64,000 nucleotides of DNA, from positions 1-64,000 of the forward strand of contig NZ_SSBI01000024.1 of assembly GCF_004795015.1 (NCBI RefSeq). Direction: 5' to 3'. Shown in pieces: positions 43,164 through 51,964 of this stretch. Numbering within the stretch: position 1 is the first letter of the stretch; each line of letters begins with the position of its first letter. The stretch comes from Streptomyces sp. A1277. GTDB lineage: Bacteria; Actinomycetota; Actinomycetes; Streptomycetales; Streptomycetaceae. A program made the translations under genes and the position numbers. Below the pieces are notes generated by a model that had not been told where the DNA came from, did not search any database, and worked only from the letters and a program-made list of their open reading frames with translations.

Positions 43164-44011
43164 GGCGACTCGTCCTCGTCCGCCCACCGCAGGGCGAGCG
43201 CCGCCGCCTTGCGGGCGGCCTCCGCGACCGCCTCGGGGCCGCCGCCGTCGCCGCTCGCCTTCGCCGCCGCGTATCCGACGAGGAAGGTCGTCAGGGGCGC
43301 GGCGGGGCGGGCGACGCCATGCGCGGCGTCACGGGCGAGGTCGAGCAGGAGCCCGGTGTCGACGTCGAGGTCGATGCCGAGTTCATCCTTGACTGCGGTG
43401 ATCCATTCATCCAGCACGGTCCCATGTTCTCTGATCCGGGCCCGGGCCGAAGCAATGTCCTCCCAGGTGTCGCAGTCGAACGAGGCGAGCGGCCCCGCGG
43501 ACACCCGGCGAAGCGTCAGCTCGTGCGTGAGCAACCGCAGCGGCAGCCCGCCCAGACCTCCGTGCTCGGCGGCGAGCAGCGCCAGTTCGCGGCGCAACGG
43601 CTCCGCCCGGTAGACGGCGACCAGCGGCTGGTCGCGCCCGTCCTCGTCGGTGCAGAGGGCGCCGTCGACCCCGGCCCCCGGGCCGGAGGCGTCCCGCAGC
43701 GCGCGTACCGTATCGGCGCCCAGGAACGGCAGATCGGCGGAGAGCACGAGCACCTGCTCCGCCGACGTGTGCCGCACCCCGGCACCGAGCGCCGCCAACG
43801 GCCCGCCGCCGTGCGGTTCTTCGCGCGCCCAGGTCACCGCGCGCACCGTGGGCCGCCGGTCGCCCACCACCACGGTGGTCCCGGCGTCGGCGCAGGCGGC
43901 GAGCACGCGGTCGAGCAGCGCCCGGCCACCGACCCGCAGCCCGGGCTTGTCGGCACCGCCCAGCCGCTTGGCGGCTCCTCCGGCGAGAACGATGGCGTCG
44001 TAGGCGGTCAT
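43160..44011 (-). CDS. MobA-like nucleotidyltransferase fused to DUF6457-like domain
   Basis: 283 residues. N-terminal nucleotidyltransferase (about 1-195): LAGGAAKRLGGADKP glycine-rich loop, LSADLPFLGADTV metal site and FDCDTWEDI end, as in MobA, which makes the guanine dinucleotide cofactor. C-terminal helical domain (about 200-283; WITAVKDELGIDLDVDTG, TTFLVGYAAAKASG) matches the small DUF6457 domain of actinobacteria. Coupled to moeA, consistent with molybdenum cofactor work. Confidence 0.82.
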   Translation of the reverse strand: MTAYDAIVLAGGAAKRLGGADKPGLRVGGRALLDRVLAACADAGTTVVVGDRRPTVRAVTWAREEPHGGGPLAALGAGVRHTSAEQVLVLSADLPFLGADTVRALRDASGPGAGVDGALCTDEDGRDQPLVAVYRAEPLRRELALLAAEHGGLGGLPLRLLTHELTLRRVSAGPLASFDCDTWEDIASARARIREHGTVLDEWITAVKDELGIDLDVDTGLLLDLARDAAHGVARPAAPLTTFLVGYAAAKASGDGGGPEAVAEAARKAAALALRWADEDESP

Positions 44012-44100
44012 GCCCCGAGTATGCGGGGCCCGCCGCGCCGCAGCCCCGGCAGGTGCCGGAACCACGGTCTCACCGCACGAACCGCCCCGCCGGCCCGCGT

Positions 44101-45525
44101 CTACAGACTCCGCAGGAGCAACGCGGGCTGCTCCACGCAGTCGGCCACGTAGCGCAGGAAGCCTCCGGCGGTGCCGCCGTCGCAGACCCGGTGGTCGAAG
44201 GTCAGGGACAGCTGGACGACCTGACGCACCGCGAGCTGTCCCTCGTACACCCACGGTTTGGGCACGATGCGGCCGACGCCCAGCATCGCCGCCTCCGGGT
44301 GGTTGATGATCGGTGTCGATCCGTCGACGCCGAACACTCCGTAGTTGTTGAGCGTGAACGTGCCACCGGTCAGCTCAGCCGGCTTCAGCGTCCCCGTCCT
44401 GGCCGCCTCGGTCAGCCGGGCGATCTCCGCGCCGATCGACTCGGTGTTGCGCGCCTGGGCGTCCCGTACGACCGGGACGACCAGGCCCCGCTCGGTCTGG
44501 GCGGCGAACCCGAGGTGCACATGCGGCAGCCGTACGATCTCGCGCGCTTCCTGGTCCACCGTGGAGTTGAGCTCGGGGTAGCGGGCCAGGGCGGCCGCGC
44601 AGATCCGGGCGAGCAGGGCGAGGACCGACACCTTGGGGCCGGCGCCGGGCCCGCCCGTGCTGTTCATCGCTGCCCTCGCGGCCATCAGCTCGGTCGCATC
44701 GGCGTCGACCCAGCAAGTGGCGTCGGGGATCTCCCGCCGGCTGCGGCTCAGTTTGTCGGCGACCGCGCCGCGTACCCCGCGCAGCGGGGTCCGCTCACCG
44801 TCCGGTGAAGGTACGGACGACGCATCAGGCACTGCGGGCGCCACGGCCGGTGCCTCGGCAGCGGACCGGATGGCGGACTCGACGTCGGCCCGCAGGATCA
44901 GCCCGTCAGGACCCGATCCGGCGAGTCGGCGCAGATCCAGATCGTGCTGCCGCGCAAGCCTGCGCACCAACGGCGATACGACCGCGACCGGCCCCGATTC
45001 CCGGTCGGTCCGGGCGGGCGAGGCACCGGAAGACACACCGGACACGGCACCGGACGACGCACCGGACGACGCACCGGAAGAGGTATCCGCAGGAGCCGCC
45101 GGAGCCGCGACGGCTGCCTTCAGCCCCTTCAGCCCCTCAGGCCGCACCCGCCGCCGACGCACCGGCGGCGCCCCGGTCCCGTAACCCACGAGCACGTTCC
45201 CGGACCCGGAATCCGCCGCAGCCGGCTCCGCGTCGGCCGCCCCGGACCCGGAATCGCTCCTTCCGGGGGCCTCGCCGGACGACCCGACGGCCACCGTCAA
45301 CAGCGGCGCCCCGACCGGAAGCTCCGTACCCTCGTCGCCGAACCGGGCGGTCACCACACCCCCGTAAGGGCAGGGCACCTCCACCATCGCCTTGGCCGTC
45401 TCGACCTCGACCACGGGCTGGTCGATGGAGACGACGTCCCCGACCTCCACCAGCCAGCGGACGATCTCGGCCTCGGTCAGCCCCTCGCCGAGGTCCGGCA
45501 GTTTGAACTCGAGCACCTGAGCCAT
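44101..45525 (-). CDS. bkdC: Branched-chain 2-oxoacid dehydrogenase E2 (operon 2)
   Basis: 474 residues. Lipoyl domain with VVEVETAKAMVEVP (Lys about residue 46), linker rich in Ala/Ser/Gly repeats (ASSGASSGASSGA type), E1/E3-binding domain (VRRLARQHDLDLRRLAGSG), catalytic domain with TFDHRVCDGG. ATG at 45525 overlaps the bkdB stop (ATGA). Paralogue of the E2 at 22907. Confidence 0.92.
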   Translation of the reverse strand: MAQVLEFKLPDLGEGLTEAEIVRWLVEVGDVVSIDQPVVEVETAKAMVEVPCPYGGVVTARFGDEGTELPVGAPLLTVAVGSSGEAPGRSDSGSGAADAEPAAADSGSGNVLVGYGTGAPPVRRRRVRPEGLKGLKAAVAAPAAPADTSSGASSGASSGAVSGVSSGASPARTDRESGPVAVVSPLVRRLARQHDLDLRRLAGSGPDGLILRADVESAIRSAAEAPAVAPAVPDASSVPSPDGERTPLRGVRGAVADKLSRSRREIPDATCWVDADATELMAARAAMNSTGGPGAGPKVSVLALLARICAAALARYPELNSTVDQEAREIVRLPHVHLGFAAQTERGLVVPVVRDAQARNTESIGAEIARLTEAARTGTLKPAELTGGTFTLNNYGVFGVDGSTPIINHPEAAMLGVGRIVPKPWVYEGQLAVRQVVQLSLTFDHRVCDGGTAGGFLRYVADCVEQPALLLRSL

Positions 45526-46556
45526 CAGTTCTCCGCCTCCCACTGCAGCCGTGCGACGGCGTCGAGCACCCGGTCCACACCGGGGAGGTGGTGCCGCTCC
45601 TGCATCGGCGGCGGATACGGGATGTCGAATCCGGCGACTCGCAGCACCGGAGCCTCCAGGTGGTGGAAGCACCGCTCGGTGATCCGGGCCGCGATCTCGC
45701 CGCCGGGGCCCCCGAAGCCGGTGGATTCGTGGACGACGACCGCGCGCCCGGTGCGGCGCACCGAGGCGGCGACGGTCTCGTCGTCGAACGGCACCAGCGA
45801 GCGAAGGTCGACGACTTCGAGGTCCCAGCCCTCCTCGACGGCGGCCTCGGCGGCCTCCATGCAGACCGGCAGGGACGGCCCGTACGTGATCAGCGTGGCG
45901 CTGCGGCCGGGGCGGCGCACGACGGCCCGCCCGATGGGCTCCACGGCGGCGGGCTCCTGCGGCGACCAGTCCGCCTTGGACCAGTACAGCCGCTTCGGCT
46001 CCAGGAAGACCACCGGGTCGTCCGAGGCGATCGAGGCGCGCAGCAGCCCGTACGCGTCCTCGACGGTGGCCGGCGTGACGACGTGGAGACCGGGCGTCGC
46101 CATGTAGTACGCCTCCGAGGAGTCGCTGTGGTGCTCGACGCCCCCGATGCCGCCGCCGTAGGGCACCCGGACGGTGATCGGCAGCGGCATCGCGCCCCCG
46201 GTCCGGTTCCGCATCTTGGCGACATGGCTGATGAGCTGCTCGAACGCCGGATAGGCGAAGGCGTCGAACTGCATCTCGACCACGGGCCGCAGCCCGTACA
46301 TCGCCATGCCGACCGCCGCCCCGAGGATGCCCGCCTCGGCCAGCGGGGTGTCCGTGCATCGTTCGTCGCCGAATTCCTTCGCCAGGCCGTCGGTGATCCG
46401 GAAGACCCCGCCGAGCGTCCCGACGTCCTCACCGAGGACGTGCACCGAGGGGTCATCGGCCATCGAGTCGCGCAGCGCGCGCCCCAGGGCCTGCGCCATC
46501 GTGGCGGGCTTGGCCTTCGCGGTCCGCTCCCCGGCCGTCGCCGCTGCCGTGGTCAT
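45525..46556 (-). CDS. bkdB: Branched-chain 2-oxoacid dehydrogenase E1 beta (operon 2)
   Basis: 343 residues: GEDVGTLGGVFRITDGLA (about 42-59), TPLAEAGILGAAVGMAMYG, VRVPYGGGIGGVEHHSDSSE. Intact ThDP E1 beta subunit. ATG overlaps the E1 alpha stop (ATGA). Confidence 0.93.
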   Translation of the reverse strand: MTTAAATAGERTAKAKPATMAQALGRALRDSMADDPSVHVLGEDVGTLGGVFRITDGLAKEFGDERCTDTPLAEAGILGAAVGMAMYGLRPVVEMQFDAFAYPAFEQLISHVAKMRNRTGGAMPLPITVRVPYGGGIGGVEHHSDSSEAYYMATPGLHVVTPATVEDAYGLLRASIASDDPVVFLEPKRLYWSKADWSPQEPAAVEPIGRAVVRRPGRSATLITYGPSLPVCMEAAEAAVEEGWDLEVVDLRSLVPFDDETVAASVRRTGRAVVVHESTGFGGPGGEIAARITERCFHHLEAPVLRVAGFDIPYPPPMQERHHLPGVDRVLDAVARLQWEAEN

Positions 46557-47713
46557 CGGGCTGCTCCCCCATCCGTGCCGTGCTGGTCGTGCTCCGCGTC
46601 CAGCTCACCGCGCAGGCGGTCCGCCTGCTCGCGCAACTGCGCCGTCTGCTCCGCGTACACATGGGTGAAGAGGTCCATCGGGTCGAGCACCGGGTCCGCG
46701 TTCATCCGCTCGCGCAGCTCCGCCGCCATCCGCTCCGCGGCCACCCGCGCCTCCTCGATGCCGTCGCCGTCGAGCAGCCCGCGCCCGGTCAGCTCGCGCT
46801 CCAGCAGCTGCACCGGATCGTGGGCCCGCCACGTCTCGACCTCGCTGTCACCGCGGTAGCGGGTCGCGTCGTCGGCGTTCGTATGGGCGTCCATGCGGTA
46901 CGTCACCGCCTCGACCAGCGTGGGCCCGCCGCCGCTCCTGGCCCGCTCGACCGCCTCGGAGAGCACCTGGTGCACCGCCGCCGCGTCGTTGCCGTCGACC
47001 AGCCGGCCGGGCATGCCGTATCCCACGGCCTTGTGCGCCAGCGACGGGGCCGCGGTCTGCTTGGCCAGGGGGACGGAGATGGCGAAGCCGTTGTTCTGCA
47101 CGAGGAAGACGACCGGGGCCCGCCAGACGGCCGCGAAATTCAGCGCCTCGTGGAAATCGCCCTCGCTGGTGCCGCCGTCACCGACCATGGCGAGCGCGAC
47201 CACGTCGTCGCCCTTGAGCCGCGCCGCGTGGGCCAGGCCCACCGCGTGCGGCAACTGGGTGGCGAGCGGGGTGCAGAGGGGGGCGACGCGGTGCTCGCGC
47301 GGGTCGTAGCCGGTGTGCCGGTCGCCCCGCAGCAGCGTCAGCGCCTCGACCGGGTCCAGGCCCCGCGCCACGGCCGCGAGCGTGTCGCGGTAGCTGGGGA
47401 AGAGCCAGTCCCGCTCCTCCAGCACCAGGGCCGCCGCGATCTCGCACGCCTCCTGGCCCGTGCTCGACGGATAGACCGCCAGCCTGCCCTGCTTGGTGAG
47501 GGCCGTGGCCTGGACGTTGTACCGCCGGCCGCGCACGAGCTCGGCGTAGAGCCGCCGCAGCAGCTCGGGGTCCGCGTCGGCCGCGGCGTCCGTACCCAGC
47601 ACCCGGTACGGCTCGGGGTCCGGGAGCAGCGGCGCGGGATCGGTGAGCGGCTTCCAGGCCGGGGGCGGCGTGGGCCGGTAGGCGGCCGCGCCGGGCAGCT
47701 CTTGGACCGTCAT
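46553..47713 (-). CDS. bkdA: Branched-chain 2-oxoacid dehydrogenase E1 alpha (operon 2)
   Basis: 386 residues with ThDP motif GDGGTSEGDFHEALNFAAVW (about 180-199), VQNNGFAIS and YRMDAHTNADD. GGAGGTG ribosome-binding site before ATG 47713. It lacks the Lys-rich leader of the operon 1 copy. Divergent from an Lrp-type regulator gene; a TetR-type box lies between them. Confidence 0.92.
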   Translation of the reverse strand: MTVQELPGAAAYRPTPPPAWKPLTDPAPLLPDPEPYRVLGTDAAADADPELLRRLYAELVRGRRYNVQATALTKQGRLAVYPSSTGQEACEIAAALVLEERDWLFPSYRDTLAAVARGLDPVEALTLLRGDRHTGYDPREHRVAPLCTPLATQLPHAVGLAHAARLKGDDVVALAMVGDGGTSEGDFHEALNFAAVWRAPVVFLVQNNGFAISVPLAKQTAAPSLAHKAVGYGMPGRLVDGNDAAAVHQVLSEAVERARSGGGPTLVEAVTYRMDAHTNADDATRYRGDSEVETWRAHDPVQLLERELTGRGLLDGDGIEEARVAAERMAAELRERMNADPVLDPMDLFTHVYAEQTAQLREQADRLRGELDAEHDQHGTDGGAAR

Positions 47714-47800
47714 GACAGGCACCTCCGAGCATCGAGGGGTGTCGAAAATATGGCGATATATCGAAAACGACACAAGGCGCGAGTGTGGCGCGCCTCACCT

Positions 47801-47814
47801 ACCGATTGTTCGGT
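47801..47814. promoter_or_regulatory. TetR-type box ACCGATTGTTCGGT in the bkd2/lrp gap
   Basis: One base different from the box ACCGATCGTTCGGT at 49126 beside the tetR gene. Lies between divergent bkdA (start 47713) and the Lrp gene (start 47916), where it could control either. Confidence 0.6.
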
Positions 47815-47915
47815 CGTGAGCGCATTTTGGCTACAGGCGCCGTCAGCCTGTGGACAAACGGTTCTCCACAGCCTGGGATGGGGACAGGTCGTCCAGGACG
47901 GGGAGGCAAGCGAAC

Positions 47916-48437
47916 ATGGCAGCTGAACAAATGGCCGAGGGCGGCGGGGAGCCGAGCCGGATTCCCCCGGCCCGCCCCCTCGACTCCGTCGACCACGCCA
48001 TCCTGCGACTGCTCCAGACGGACGGCCGCGCCTCGATACGGTCGGTGGCCGACCGCGTCCACGTCTCGCGCGCCAACGCCTACGCGCGGATCAACCGGCT
48101 CGTGGAAAACGGCGTGATCCGGGGGTTCAGCGCGCGGGTGAACCATGAGCGGGCGGGGCAGGGCGCTTCCGCGTACATCACGCTCAAGATCGTCCAGAAC
48201 TCCTGGCGCACCGTCCGCGAACAGCTCCAGGCACTGCCGGGAGCCACGCACATCGCGCTCGTCAGCGGCGATTTCGACGTCCTGCTCCTGGTGCACACAC
48301 CGGACAACCGGACGCTGCGCGAGCTGGTGCTGACCCGGATTCAAGCCATTCCGGAAGTGCTGTCCACCCGCACGCTGCTGGTGTTCGAGGAAACGGACCT
48401 GGCGCCCGGCCCGGACCGCCCCACAGAACTCACCTGA
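47916..48437 (+). CDS. bkdR: Lrp/AsnC-family regulator of bkd
   Basis: 173 residues: N-terminal HTH (LDSVDHAILRLLQTDGRAS, then VADRVHVSRANAYARINRL, about 22-68) and C-terminal RAM-type ligand domain (VSGDFDVLLLVHT). ATG 47916 behind GGGAGG. The divergent placement to bkdA is that of BkdR regulators in other bacteria and streptomycetes, which respond to branched-chain amino acids. Direct TCGAAAA repeats lie near 47752-47766 in the gap. Confidence 0.85.
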   Translation: MAAEQMAEGGGEPSRIPPARPLDSVDHAILRLLQTDGRASIRSVADRVHVSRANAYARINRLVENGVIRGFSARVNHERAGQGASAYITLKIVQNSWRTVREQLQALPGATHIALVSGDFDVLLLVHTPDNRTLRELVLTRIQAIPEVLSTRTLLVFEETDLAPGPDRPTELT

Positions 48438-48467
48438 GCGGACACGCGCAGGGGAACAGGCAGGTGC

Positions 48468-49070
48468 TCAATGGCCGGCCGACCCGGACTTCATGCCGTC
48501 GAAGGCCAGCTGAACCACGGTGTCCGCGAGCCGTTCCCCTTCCGCACCCCCGTCGGGCAGCGGCCGGTACCACTCCACCAGGGAGTTGACCATGCCGAAC
48601 AGGAGCCGCGTCGCGAGCCGTATGTCCACGTCGGAGCGGAGGTCGCCGTCCGCGACGGCCGCCTTGAGCAGTTCGGCGACCCGCTGGTCGAACTCGCGCC
48701 GCCGCTCCAGGGCCCACCGCTCGGTCTTCGTGTTGCCCCGCACCCGCAGCAGCAGCGTGACGTAGGGCAGTTCGGCTATCAGCACCTCGACGGTACGACG
48801 AGTGACGTACTCGACCCGCTCGATCGCGCGGCCCCGCGTCGCGCCGGACTCGTCAAGGATCTCGAACAGCCCGTCGAGAGCGCGGCTGACCGCCCGCCGC
48901 AGCAGCTCTTCCTTGCCCGCGACGTGGTGGTAGATGGACGACTTGGAGATGCCGGCCGCCTTCGACAGGTGCTCCATGGACGTGCCGTCGTAACCGCGCT
49001 CGTTGAAGACACGGACGGCGACGGTCAGCAGAGTCTCCGGTGTGTACGTGTCCCGCTTGGCCGTGGTCAT
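48468..49070 (-). CDS. TetR-family regulator (PaaR-like)
   Basis: 200 residues: TetR HTH (LLTVAVRVFNERGYDGTSM, GISKSSIYHHVAGKEELL, about 14-58) and a helical ligand domain of TetR_C type. Divergent from paaN, with a 14-bp palindromic box in the gap that recurs before paaA. By analogy to actinobacterial PaaR it represses phenylacetate genes until phenylacetyl-CoA binds; this assignment is inferred from context. Confidence 0.85.
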   Translation of the reverse strand: MTTAKRDTYTPETLLTVAVRVFNERGYDGTSMEHLSKAAGISKSSIYHHVAGKEELLRRAVSRALDGLFEILDESGATRGRAIERVEYVTRRTVEVLIAELPYVTLLLRVRGNTKTERWALERRREFDQRVAELLKAAVADGDLRSDVDIRLATRLLFGMVNSLVEWYRPLPDGGAEGERLADTVVQLAFDGMKSGSAGH

Positions 49071-49125
49071 GTCCGCGATCCTCCCCTACGAGTTGTCCAC
49101 AGGTTTCGCGGGCCCCCTTGTCCCG

Positions 49126-49139
49126 ACCGATCGTTCGGT
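49126..49139. promoter_or_regulatory. TetR-type box ACCGATCGTTCGGT between tetR and paaN
   Basis: Near-perfect palindrome (ACCGA-N4-TCGGT) in the 123-bp divergent gap. Its exact reverse complement stands before paaA at 54178. Confidence 0.8.
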
Positions 49140-49193
49140 TACTCTAACTCTGTCCGCCCGTCCCTGCCCAGCTCGATGAGGAGTTGGTCCGCC

Positions 49194-50894
49194 ATGGCCG
49201 CCGAGCTCTCCCCGCACCTGCTGTCCGAGAAGCACCGCCACACGCTGGACCGGGCCCTCGAAGCGATCCGCACCCGCGACTACTGGTCCCCGCATCCCGA
49301 GCATCCGAAGGCGTACGGGGAGGGCGGCGCCCCCGGCAGCCTCGGTGCCGCCGAGGGCAAGGCCGCTTTCGACGCCGTGCTGCACACCCGTATCGACCTC
49401 GGCCAGCCGGGCACCGACGGATGGACGGGCGGTGAGGTCTCTCCGTACGGCCCCGAGCTCGCCGTCGAGTATCCGCACGCGGACCTGGACGTCCTGCTCC
49501 CGGCGATGCGCGCGGGCATGCCCGCCTGGCGTGAGGCCGGCCCCGAGACCAGGGCCCTGGTCTGCCTGGAGATCCTGGCGCGGATCAGCGCACGCACCCA
49601 TGAGTTCGCCCACGCCGTGATGCACACGAGCGGCCAGGCATTCATGATGGCGTTCCAGGCCGGCGGCCCGCACGCCCAGGACCGCGGCCTGGAAGCCGTC
49701 GCGTACGCGTACGAGGAGCAGCTCCGCGCCCCCCGCACCGCCGACTGGTCCAAGCCGCAGGGCAAGCGCGACCCGCTCGCGCTGCACAAGACGTTCACCC
49801 CGGCGGGCCGCGGCATCTCACTGCTGATCGGGTGCAACACCTTCCCCACCTGGAACGGCTACCCGGGCCTCTTCGCCTCCCTCGCCACGGGCAACCCGGT
49901 CCTCGTCAAGCCCCACCCCCGCGCGGTCCTCCCGCTCGCCCTCACCGTGCAGCTGGCACGCGAAGTGCTCACCGAGGCGGGCTTCGACCCCAACCTCGTC
50001 GCCCTGGCCGCCGAGCGCCCGGGCGAGGGCATCGCCAAGACCCTGGCGGTCCGCCCCGAGATCAAGATCATCGACTACACGGGGTCCACGGAATTCGGCG
50101 ACTGGCTGGAGGCCAACGCCCGCCAGGCCCAGGTCTACACGGAGAAGGCCGGCGTCAACACGGTCCTCGTGGACTCCACCGACGACTACCGCGGCATGCT
50201 CGCCAACCTCGCCTTCTCGTTCTCCCTGTACAGCGGCCAGATGTGCACCACCCCACAGAATCTGCTCATCCCCCGGGCCGGCATCACCACGGACGCCGGC
50301 GACAAGACGTACGAGGACGTCGTCGGCGACATCGCGGCCGCGGTCACCGGCCTCCTGGGCGACGACGCCCGCGCGAACGGCCTGCTCGGCGCCCTGGTCA
50401 ACCCGGACGTGAAGGCCCGCCTCGACGCCGCGGCCCAGCTGGGCGAAGTCGCGCTTCCCTCCCGCGAGGTGACCAACCCCGACTTCCCGGACGCCACCGT
50501 CCGCACCCCCGTGATCGTCAAGCTCGACGCCGCCAAGACGGACGACGAGCCTCCCTACCTCTCGGAGTGCTTCGGTCCGGTCTCCTTCGCCGTCGCGGTC
50601 GACTCGACGACGGACGCCCTGGAGCTCCTGCGCCGCACGATCCGCGAGAAGGGCGCGATGACAGTCGGCGCGTACACCACGTCCGAGGAGGTGGAACGCG
50701 CGGTGGAGGACGTCTGCCTGGACGAGTCCGCCCAGCTCTCCCTGAACCTCACCGGCGGCGTCTACGTCAACCAGACAGCAGCCTTCTCCGACTACCACGG
50801 CTCAGGCGGCAACCCCGCAGCCAACGCCGCCCTCTGCGACGGCGCCTTCGTCTCCAACCGCTTCCGCACCCTGGAAGTCCGCCGCCAACGCTAG
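49194..50894 (+). CDS. paaN: Phenylacetic acid degradation protein PaaN (ring-cleavage semialdehyde dehydrogenase)
   Basis: 566-residue aldehyde dehydrogenase-type protein of the PaaN family. Motifs: LIGCNTFPTWNGYPGLFASL, NPVLVKPHPRAVLP (about 230-243), TGSTEFGDWLE, nucleophile Cys in SGQMCTTPQNLLIP (about 350) and an end with GSGGNPAANAA. Oxidises the semialdehyde formed after opening of the phenylacetate-derived oxepin-CoA ring, without the hydratase domain of PaaZ. ATG 49194 after GAGGAG. Confidence 0.9.
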   Translation: MAAELSPHLLSEKHRHTLDRALEAIRTRDYWSPHPEHPKAYGEGGAPGSLGAAEGKAAFDAVLHTRIDLGQPGTDGWTGGEVSPYGPELAVEYPHADLDVLLPAMRAGMPAWREAGPETRALVCLEILARISARTHEFAHAVMHTSGQAFMMAFQAGGPHAQDRGLEAVAYAYEEQLRAPRTADWSKPQGKRDPLALHKTFTPAGRGISLLIGCNTFPTWNGYPGLFASLATGNPVLVKPHPRAVLPLALTVQLAREVLTEAGFDPNLVALAAERPGEGIAKTLAVRPEIKIIDYTGSTEFGDWLEANARQAQVYTEKAGVNTVLVDSTDDYRGMLANLAFSFSLYSGQMCTTPQNLLIPRAGITTDAGDKTYEDVVGDIAAAVTGLLGDDARANGLLGALVNPDVKARLDAAAQLGEVALPSREVTNPDFPDATVRTPVIVKLDAAKTDDEPPYLSECFGPVSFAVAVDSTTDALELLRRTIREKGAMTVGAYTTSEEVERAVEDVCLDESAQLSLNLTGGVYVNQTAAFSDYHGSGGNPAANAALCDGAFVSNRFRTLEVRRQR

Positions 50895-51265
50895 AACACG
50901 GGCCCGCCGGCAATTCCAGCCCGTCCGGCAATTCCAGCCCGTCCGGCGCTTGAGGACCGGGGGCTCGGGGGCCCGGGGGCCCGGGGGCGGAGCCCGCCCG
51001 CCCCACCCAGCCCGTCCGGCGCTTGAGGACCGGGAGTCCGGGGGCAGAGCCCGCCCACCCCACCCAGCCCGTCCGGCGCTTGAGGACCGGGGGCCCGGGG
51101 GCGGAGCCCCCGGTTACGGGAAGGGGCGGGTAGGGGAACAGCCCGCCGCAGGCGCCCGCCCCCGCCCAGCCCCGCCCCCGCCGAGCGCCGGACGAGCCCC
51201 GGCACCCCCACCACCCACCACCCACCACCCACCACAGGAACGCCCAACCACGGACACCCCACCCC
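50895..51265. repeat. Intergenic array of the common Streptomyces repeat CGTCCGGCGCTTGAGGAC
   Basis: 371 bp without a gene. CAGCCCGTCCGGCGCTTGAGGACCGG occurs in full near 50937, 51008 and 51065, with short CCCGTCCGGCAATTCCAG versions at about 50910-50938 and an inverted GCGCCGGACGAGC near 51185; GGGGGCGGAGCCC blocks alternate with them. Similar sequences are abundant between Streptomyces genes (known from experience); role unknown, perhaps termination. The end of the stretch is CACC-rich. Confidence 0.8.
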
Positions 51266-51964
51266 TCACCCCCCAGAAATCACCGCATACCGCCCCACCC
51301 ACGCGTGCATCGCAATCGCCGCAGCCGCCCCCGCATTGATCGACCGCGTAGACCCGAACTGCGCGATCGAGCACACCATCGCCGCATGCCGACGCGCCTC
51401 CTCCGTCAGCCCGGGCCCCTCCTGCCCGAACAGGAGCACACACCGCCGAGGCAACACCGTCCGCTCCAGCGGCACCGCCCCGGGCAGATTGTCGATCCCG
51501 ATGATCGGCAGCCCCTCGGCCTCCGCCCAGGCGGTCAGGCTCGCGGTGTCGGGGTGGTAGCGGACGTGCTGGTAGCGGTCGGTGACCATGGCCCCGCGCC
51601 GGTTCCAGCGCCGGCGCCCCACGATGTGCACTTCCTTGGCGAGGAAGGCGTTGGCCGTACGGACCACGGACCCGATGTTGAAGTCGTGGCCCCAGTTCTC
51701 CACGGCGACGTGGAAGTCGTGCCGGCGCAGGTCGAGGTCGGCGACGATCGCTTCCCGGGTCCAGTAGCGGTACTGGTCGCCGACGTTGCGCCGGTCGCCC
51801 TGGGCCAGCAGCTCGGGATCGTACCGCTCGTCCTCGGGCCAGGGCAGCGGATGCGGCCCGACGCCGACCTGCGTACCGAACCCCTCGTCGTACTGCGCGG
51901 GCTCGGCGCCCACGAGCCCTCCGCTGCCACTCGTCTCACCGGTGCTGCCGGTCTCACTGCTCAC
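51266..51964 (-). CDS. TrmH/SpoU-family RNA 2'-O-methyltransferase
   Basis: 232 residues. SPOUT fold motifs: NWGHDFNIGSVVRTANAF (motif 1, about 85-105), LFGQEGPGLTEEA (motif 2, about 188-200) and STRSINAGAAAAIAMHAW (motif 3, about 210-228). Methylates rRNA or tRNA ribose; the site cannot be told. GTG at 51964 overlaps the stop of the upstream HTTM gene (GTGA). Confidence 0.9.
   Translation of the reverse strand: MSSETGSTGETSGSGGLVGAEPAQYDEGFGTQVGVGPHPLPWPEDERYDPELLAQGDRRNVGDQYRYWTREAIVADLDLRRHDFHVAVENWGHDFNIGSVVRTANAFLAKEVHIVGRRRWNRRGAMVTDRYQHVRYHPDTASLTAWAEAEGLPIIGIDNLPGAVPLERTVLPRRCVLLFGQEGPGLTEEARRHAAMVCSIAQFGSTRSINAGAAAAIAMHAWVGRYAVISGG

Noticed and set aside
50895..51265. Insertion-sequence remnant between paaN and the RNA methyltransferase gene
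   Set aside because: No transposase text, terminal inverted repeats or target duplication; the units match a common Streptomyces intergenic repeat.
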